Source of the DNA: Pardosa pseudoannulata | Lineage: Eukaryota > Arthropoda > Arachnida > Araneae > Lycosidae | NCBI GenBank assembly: GCA_032207245.1 | Contig: CM063508.1 | Span: 118,414,583-118,478,582, forward strand | Direction of reading: 5' to 3' | Length of the DNA: 64,000 bases | Shown here: positions 23,608 to 64,000 of the stretch, piece by piece | How the letters are laid out: each line of letters starts with the position of its first letter | How positions within the stretch are numbered: the stretch's first letter is position 1 | Made by a program: the position numbers and the translations under genes | The notes under the pieces: generated by a model | The model's input: the letters and a program-made list of their open reading frames with translations, nothing else | The model's database searches: none | Told to the model about the DNA's origin: nothing

Positions 23608-24311
23608 CAGGCGTCAGCAACTTTTTTTTTTGGTTATGAGTTAAAATCAACCAAAATGTTAGTATTAAGAAGAGATTTTGGGTCGGTAGTATTTTCATTT
23701 TTAAGATAGTCTTAAAACAACATAAGAATAAAACATTAAAAATCAAAACAAAAATTTTAATTACTATAAAAACAAACGGCTTGAATTAACTTTATATAAA
23801 TGTTCTTTTCAATACAATGTTATACACAGACTTCTTTCTTGTAGTAGGGGGTAGAAATCTTTGTATGTGACTGCCTTGGATATTTGTCTAAATATATAAT
23901 ATAAGCACATATTTCAGTATTATTAGACAAAAATATAAGACAAATGTGTAAGCCACCGTAAATTTTTTATGGTAAAAAGTTATAAAAATTCATGGACCTT
24001 TATTTTCAGTTCATTAGTTTGTGGGGTGAGATCTGAAATCCTGTATGCCACTTGTTTGATATCAATGACTCTCTTGAAGTTGAATTTGTGACATTAATTT
24101 AATCATGTCAAAATTATAGTTAGAAATCTTAAGACTAATGCAGGACATTTAAATTTTTGGTAGCTAAGCTGCTCCTACTTTTACTTAAAACAAACTCTAT
24201 AACATACCTTTATTTCATATATTATACTTATTTTGAGAACTAAAGTGGGTTACTTGGCAATTATCAAAAAGATCAATTTGTGACCCTCGGATAATAAGTT
24301 GTTGATGCCTG
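23608..24311. mobile_element. hAT-type non-autonomous element
   Basis: The left end CAGGCGTCAGCAACTT and the right end (reverse CAGGCATCAACAACTT) are near-identical inverted repeats of hAT type. The flanks TATTACAA and CTTTATAA match at 5 of 8 positions. At 704 bp no transposase is seen. Confidence 0.7.
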
Positions 24312-24658
24312 CTTTATAACTTCAGTTGAATAAAATCTTTTAGACTAATAGTTTATGAATAGAATTACAAAAATAATTCTTAAATTTTTAAATTAACTAG
24401 TATTAAGTTTAAAAAGTGTGTAAAAATGAGCATTCTTATAAAAAACTAACACTATCGGTTTTACTATTTTACTATTTTTATAGTTGATCTTGATTTTGGG
24501 AAGCAAATATGATGAATGCTTAAATTATTTCAGACAGCAGAAAAGTGTATGAATAGTAGAAGGAAAAATATAAAAGGTGAGCAACTTTTCTATTTAGTTC
24601 ATCTTTTTATGAAATTCAAAACATACAATTAATTGCTTCACCTATAAAAACTTGCTTT

Positions 24659-24690
24659 ACAATGGGTATTGATTTTACAATACCCATTGT
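24659..24690. repeat. Perfect 13-bp inverted repeat
   Basis: ACAATGGGTATTG, a six-base ATTTTA loop and the exact complement form a strong hairpin. No element boundaries were found around it. Confidence 0.75.
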
Positions 24691-25544
24691 TCAATTATTT
24701 AATCTTTAGAAGAAAAAAAGGTTTAAATAATCTATCACATCAAAAGCACTTCTAAAAATCAATTTAAAGTAGTTAAATTATGAATACACATAAACTATTT
24801 ATTACCTAGGGTATTTATAAAGCCAATATCTCTATTAGATTTATTAAAATTCTTTAAAATGAACATTTTATTCAAAATGGTTTGGATAATGTTGAGATAT
24901 AAAAATCACAGAAGCTGACAAGTTTCAAGAGCCAAACATTAATCACAACAGTATCTACATCTCATAATTTAACAATAAATATTTCTATAATTTTATGCAA
25001 CAGTACTACCTATATGTGTAAAAATATAATTTTACTGAGCTTATAAAGATCTAGATCAGAGGTTCTCAAAGTTTCTATTCAAGTAAGTACTTTCTATTAA
25101 ATTAAGTACCTTAACAAAAAATGCACACATTTATGAAAAAAATAGAAGCCCTTTTTTTAAACTTACAGCATTTTTAATTTGCATTTTAAATCCCCTACCC
25201 ATTTTTTAATTGATGATAATGATTATATTTTAGGTTTTATAACACAATTATGAGGTATAGAAAAACTATAATTCTTTTGTTTTTAAAATTTATTGACATT
25301 TATAAAAATATAAAATTAATATTTTAAATTTTTCATTTAGTTAGTTTCCTATAAAGTAATCTTTATTTTATGCAGTACATTTATCCATTTCAAATCTTGA
25401 AACAGTTCATCGTTGTTCTTCATTAACAGAAATAATTCACCATTTAAGAGAATCAAGTCAGGCTTGGCATCTTGGAAATACCAATGAAAATCAGACACAG
25501 TAAATGATTTCTGATAATTGACACTAATCACTAATTATTAAAAA

Positions 25545-26261
25545 CTAGCTGCTTCGCACCCAGCCTTTGGCCTGGGTAATAAATGTTTCCGAGTAATAAA
25601 AATATCGTCAAGATAAAATATAAAATTTGTATTTACCAAGTAATAAAAATCTAGTTTAAAATATTAAACCTATAGCAATAATTTAGTTTTTGTTTAAGAA
25701 ATAGCAACTGCAAAATGCAAACAATTTTGATAGATCATGGCAAGTTTATAATTATTGAATAGAAAATTCTCGCCAAGATAATAAAATAGAAAAAGATCAT
25801 GCTTTTCTAAAAAATAAGGGTTTAGCATTTAGAAGATGCGAAAAGAAAATAATCTCATGTACATATATATGTATTACATATGTACTCATGTATTATACTA
25901 TCATAAACATATACATTTACACTTGATATGTAATAGCAAAGATATAATTTTGTGTTACTCAATTACCAAATATCAGGCGAAAATGATGCTAACATTCAAT
26001 AACACTGTCATTTTTTGACGCCAACTCAGCAATGGAGCTGCATGTGCCGCAAAATTAAACTGGTATTTTGGTCGGTTTTTTTATATCTTTTGAACTAATT
26101 GGAATATCGAAACGTGAATGGGTGAAATGACTTCCCCGGATCGTTCCGCATCTTTTGTTACCTTTGGCTGCCTTCTGCGTCCAGCAGTTTGTAAGGAGAT
26201 ACACGCACATAGATAGATAGATAGATAGATAGAAACAATCATATTTTAATATATAAGAAGA
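25545..26261 (-). mobile_element. Helitron-like element (minus), nested in hAT
   Basis: Read on the minus strand it starts TCTTCTTATATATTAAAATA and ends GCGAAGCAGCTAG. A strong hairpin, CCCAGGCCAAAGGCTGGG, lies at 25559-25576, just before the CTAG. The outer bases are A on the 5' side and T on the 3' side, the Helitron insertion rule, and there is no target duplication. A (GATA)n run lies at about 26211-26232. At 717 bp it carries no Rep/helicase. Confidence 0.78.
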
Positions 26262-26557
26262 TAAAACAGAATTAGCTTACTAAATGTTATTCATTACAAT
26301 AGGAATTAGATATGATGCTTTCAGTAATGAAGTTCATTTGTTCTTAAATTCTACTGCTGATGTGTGTTTTTATAGTCATTCAGAAAACAGTAGGCGGCAG
26401 TCTAATTAGCTCCATGTGACAAAAACTAGCTATAACATTTCAATCCAGTCCATTTTAATATGTTGATTTATTTAATTCATATATAAAACAATCATAATTG
26501 GCTTTGTTTCTACTGTGAATTATAAGAAACATATTTCTTAAACGATTTTTCCAATTG

Positions 26558-26561
<4 letters not shown>

Positions 26562-26601
<40 letters not shown>
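26562..26601. repeat. (AT)n microsatellite
   Basis: TA repeat lying directly before the 5' end of the next Helitron-like element. Helitron insertion into TA tracts is expected from their A|T target. Confidence 0.95.
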
Positions 26602-26604
<3 letters not shown>

Positions 26605-27750
26605 TATACTATAATACGAGGAATGGTTGTCAAGTCGAAAATCGCCCCAGAATTAATAAACTGTAGTAAACTTGGGGATCTGGGGTTTTTGGTTACGAGG
26701 AATCGATTGGCATCGGTTTTGACGCGCTAAGGTCACGTAGTTCGGCGCTACAGATAGGGCCGGGTTCGAACCCCGGTGCGGGCAAATTTTTTTCTCATGC
26801 GTCCAAACCAAGTGAAAATTGGTACCCGGGGGTTTTCGACCACGAGGAATCGATTGGCTGTAGTTCTGACGAATTAATAATAATAATAATAATAATAAAA
26901 TTCTTTATTGATTTGTCTTTATTCCTTGATATCGGTTTCCATTTTTATTTTCTATCAACTCTAAATATTAAATTAATGTAGCAAAGTATATATAACACAT
27001 AAACGATATAGTAAAAAAAAATAATGCAAACAAAAATTTTGAAAACCAACCACAAAAAATTAAAAAATAATGCTTCACTAACGTGCCGAAACAACCTCGT
27101 CGTTCAATTTCCAAAGCCACACTAAACACAGAGCATATAACTTATCAAAGTCCGTCGCTGCGTTACTGCGTCGTCGGCATACCAGCAGGTGCCGCTCTGA
27201 CGCGCCAGTGCGTTGGTGGCAGCGAACGTGTTAAGGAACTGATTTCGATTTCAAATCACCGTCAACAAAGTTCGACATTTCAACATTCATCAGATTTCAA
27301 GCTACATTTTCAACATGCAGAACGCACCTCTACATGAAATGCTTCAAGGAGCCGGAATTTTGGAACAACAAGCGATCAACTCAATTATACCCGCAAATGG
27401 ACAACTAGAAGATACCGTCATTGTCAGAATGCTTCTCCATTCAACACACTTCAATCTTTACACTGCTCACTTTGTACCATTTCTTTAATTGTATAATTTT
27501 TTGTTATCAATTACATTTTATTTTCTATGACTTTTCAAACTTTACCTTTGTATAGAATAGTTTCCTTTCCAAACAACTTTGTTTAGAATAGTTTACAATG
27601 GTGCACTTTAACCGGTTATCTTTTCACTAATGGTTTCACAAATTTTCTTATGGCATGTATTGTTTTGATAAATCACAACTGAAAATTTAAATCTTCGAGT
27701 TAGCTTCGATACCTGTTTTCTCCGAGCGGAGCTCGGTCACCCGGTACTAT
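26602..27750 (+). mobile_element. Helitron-like element (plus), nested in hAT
   Basis: It starts TCCTATACTATAATACG immediately after an A. Near its 3' end CCGAGCGGAGCTCGG (27722-27736) forms a perfect 6-bp stem, followed about ten bases later by CTAT where CTAG is expected. Internal motifs such as ACGAGGAATCGATTGGC occur twice. A tRNA-like B-box, GGGTTCGAACCCCGG, lies near 26765. Its A+T content is clearly lower than its surroundings. The frame at 27083-27337 has no recognised domain. Confidence 0.65.
26876..26898. repeat. (TAA)n microsatellite
   Basis: Short trinucleotide repeat inside the plus-strand Helitron-like element. Confidence 0.9.
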
Positions 27751-28379
27751 GTAATAATATCAATATCTAAGCCCTAAAGCCTATTCCAAAATTATCCCTT
27801 TTCCCCATTTATTATTCTAGATCTTAATTTCTTCTCTTTATACTAACCATATTTCCCAGCCATCCAATTTAAACAAGGAAGTTTTCATTCCTTCAGCCAA
27901 ATCCCGAAATTCTTTCTATGATTCCCAAAACAGAAAATGATATTGCTGGCAATTTATAATGAGGATGCAATTACTCTCCCAGGAAAATTTGTAACGATCA
28001 GCAGTAATGCTCATCTGAAACGCCACACTTTAGCAGATGGCTCTAATCAAAGGTTACTTTCTATAAGAAAATAACAGTTGCCTCAGCATTTTTCCCACAA
28101 CCCTAAAACCACACATGGGTTTTGGTCGTCTCTCGCAGAAGGTTGGCGTTAGAGCGTTCTGACACCGTCCGGTTCAGACGCCTCTGGATTTTGTGCTATT
28201 TTTATCGGATGAAATAAAAGTTATGTTCGGCCACAATGACTGATGTGCTTTTTTCGAATAGATGATTAGCGGGATTCTTGGCAGCCCAGCATGCCCGGGC
28301 TTAGGAAAATAATAGGGGCAATTTTAAAATGAACTCATCAAGTATAAAGTAGGGGGCCAGTTGGTCCCCTATATGATTA
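27751..28379. other. Moderate-G+C segment, unidentified repeat
   Basis: Between the Helitron-like element and the next (AT)n tract lies sequence with many CpGs (for example GTTAGAGCGTTCTGACACCG at about 28148). It looks like part of another mobile element, but no termini or domain could be assigned. Confidence 0.35.
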
Positions 28380-28380
28380 C

Positions 28381-28414
<34 letters not shown>

Positions 28415-28415
28415 A
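28380..28415. repeat. (AT)n microsatellite
   Basis: TA repeat with one interruption, within the hAT-type insertion. Confidence 0.9.
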
Positions 28416-29216
28416 TAAATTTTTAATTGAAAAAAAATCGTATTATAATTAGAAATACATATTTACTCACATGAATTAATATTTTTAAACTTAACTAAAA
28501 GTTTCAAGTGAGATTTATTTAATCATATTATAACCATATTTCCTACCAATAGGTTTAACACAAAATACTCTGTAATAACAAAAGAAAGTTTGATAATTTT
28601 GTCTTGTACTGTAATATCAAGTTTTTACAGTGTCTTATTCATTTTCTGATAATTGATGCCAAAATGACAAATTAATATCAATATTAACTTTTTCTATTCA
28701 ATTGGTTAATAGACTATTGATGTGAACTAAAATAAAAGCAAAGAAAAAATCCAAAATTTTTCAAAGTAATGGATAGATAATTCAAATATATGTGAACAAT
28801 TTATTGAGCAAGAATGATTTTGGCTTGATACAGCATCAATGTACACAGAGGAAAATTAATATTAAAAAAAAAAAAAAAGTATTTAAGAATTGCACTTCTG
28901 AATAGAATCTACATAGAATGTACATAGTTTCTACACAGAATTCTTATATTTTTCTAAGATTAAAAATGTTCAAAGTATATAATGAAATAAATAATATAAC
29001 GTACACTAGAATGACTTTTTAAAAAGATAATATTGTAATAAAATTTCTAAAATATGTTCCCCAGCTATGATTATACAAGAATTATCACAGACATTGATTG
29101 TTGTAAAATACTCTACTACATAGCTGTTCAACATCATGTTGCCAAAAGAAAAAAAGTATATGGTTACACACATAAAAAGTAATAATATAAAAATGAACTG
29201 CGTTTGAGAATCACTG

Positions 29217-29802
29217 ATCTAGATCAAAACTAAGATATTTATATTTTGGTTTAAAAGACAAAAATTATGATCACAGAATTTTAGAATATATAACACTTTA
29301 ATTGCCCTTTTCAAAATGGAACAAAAAAAGTATTACTTAACAGTTTAATTTTAAATAGCATACAACAGCATAATTTAAAAATGAAAGATGCACTTACATC
29401 AAAATAGCAATTTATTTTAAAACAAAAAATTGGCAGTAACACTTTAAATATTTATCAATAGAAGATCCAATAGATTTTATCGAAATCTATGTGTGCTTTC
29501 AATAATACTGTAATATGGTTTAACTAATTAAATACTGAAATTTACTATAAACAAACAAAAATAACTGGATGAAAAGAGTCAATCAAACTACCATTTCAAT
29601 AATTTGAAGTATTGAAAGCAATAAAGTTTATGACTTTACTGGCATATTAATTAAAGTTTTTGCATAGGCCTTATATTATATATAATATATATGCATGTAC
29701 ACAAATTACTTTAAAGTAATTAAAAACAAAAAAGCATATGATCAGACTCATAAAAATTAAATGCTTTATTAAAACAGTTTAAAGATAAAATGTAGTTTAG
29801 AA

Positions 29803-29894
<92 letters not shown>

Positions 29895-30215
29895 CAGAAA
29901 TACCAATGTCAAATATAGATTTTACAACAGTGTTTCTTACAGCCCTGTTTTACAGCCAAAATAGCCAATTGGTAACAGATTACAACTTTTCATACACATA
30001 GTGAATTTAATATGTATTCTATAACAGAATTTCCAATTCTGTTATAAAAGTGTAAGACAGTGCTATTTTCTTTTGCTGTTCATGACACTTTCTCCAATAA
30101 CAAGGAAATTCGTTAAGAATACGGCATAGTAAAATTAAAACCTAATTATTTAAGTTGGAAAATACTGATGTAAATGCATCTTTAAATTGAAACTTAATAC
30201 CAACATATGAACAGT
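29217..30215. other. AMPD 3' flank, probably containing its 3' UTR
   Basis: This is DNA downstream of the AMPD stop codon on the minus strand. Several A+T-rich poly(A)-signal-like words are present, but none can be chosen. It holds the (AT)n tract at 29803-29893. Confidence 0.4.
29803..29893. repeat. (AT)n microsatellite
   Basis: A TA repeat of about 90 bp, located 320 bp beyond the AMPD stop codon. Confidence 0.95.
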
Positions 30216-63871
<33,656 letters not shown>

Positions 63872-64000
63872 CTGCTTGAAAATAAAGTACAAACAAGTAT
63901 ACACATTAAACATTAGAAAAAAAAAGAAACATTTAAATTTAACTATTATTTAATATTTAAAAGGTTAAAACTACATACTGCCTATTTTATGATTTAAATC

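Larger units (their letters stand above)
25057..29216. mobile_element. 4.16-kb hAT-type insertion with perfect 8-bp TSD
   Basis: ATCTAGAT lies exactly outside both ends (25049-25056 and 29217-29224); the TCTAGA core is a typical hAT target. The left end CAGAGGTTCTCAAAG and the right end (reverse CAGTGATTCTCAAACG) are hAT termini. It contains two Helitron-like elements, (AT)n tracts and a short minus-strand frame at 25349-25531 of no clear family. I saw no intact hAT transposase. Part of its length is later nested insertion. Confidence 0.82.

Noticed and set aside
27083..27337. 84-codon frame as a protein gene
   Set aside because: It lies inside a Helitron-like element and shows no recognised domain. 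A Helitron-encoded origin could not be shown.

Overview
This is A+T-rich animal nuclear DNA with intron-rich protein genes, long (AT)n tracts and dense interspersed repeats (tRNA-derived SINEs, hAT, piggyBac, pogo, mariner, Helitron, one LINE and one solo LTR). It fits an invertebrate bilaterian. The phylum cannot be fixed from the sequence; a mollusc or chelicerate is plausible.

Left part (1-9100): no gene is recognised. It holds a small CpG-rich patch with two ETS-type motifs (about 3150-3420), a tRNA-headed SINE with a duplicated body (4966-5460), an 18-bp hairpin, a pogo/Tigger element with intact TIRs and a transposase C-terminus (5978-6735), a degraded Helitron-like copy (7084-7805) and about 680 bp of TA-rich microsatellite.

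Plus-strand gene (9115-14389): three consecutive, phase-consistent exons encode about 105 residues resembling the N-terminus of TTC12, a cytoplasmic factor for ciliary dynein-arm assembly. An RFX-type X-box lies 108 bp before the ATG. No TPR or armadillo exons were recognised after the third exon.

Middle part (14390-30215): repeat-dominated. It includes copy 1 of a long TIR element with 5-bp target duplications, several hAT and piggyBac MITEs, a 397-bp tandem duplication and a 4160-bp hAT-type insertion with a perfect 8-bp target duplication. That insertion contains two Helitron-like elements, one on each strand. One short minus-strand ORF (18429-18614) may be a real exon of unknown identity.

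Minus-strand gene (about 63871 down to 30216): AMP deaminase (AMPD2-like). Fourteen exons have good splice sites and unbroken phase, and a possible 24-bp exon lies upstream; the true 5' end is beyond the window. All expected zinc-binding and catalytic residues are present. Its introns carry copy 2 of the 5-bp-TSD element, a Helitron 46 bp from an exon, a LINE remnant, SINE fragments, a mariner-type element with a 20-bp hairpin, decayed mariner-like transposase fragments and a solo LTR. Next to the exon at 58886-59063 are three decayed tandem copies of part of that exon and its flanking intron.

The most notable observations are the fossil exon duplications in AMPD, the paired 5-bp-TSD elements with an embedded tRNA-like block, the nested hAT/Helitron structure, and a TTC12 5' end with no visible continuation facing a convergent AMPD gene. 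No clearly new functional system was found; the novelty lies in the mobile-element families and exon-duplication debris.
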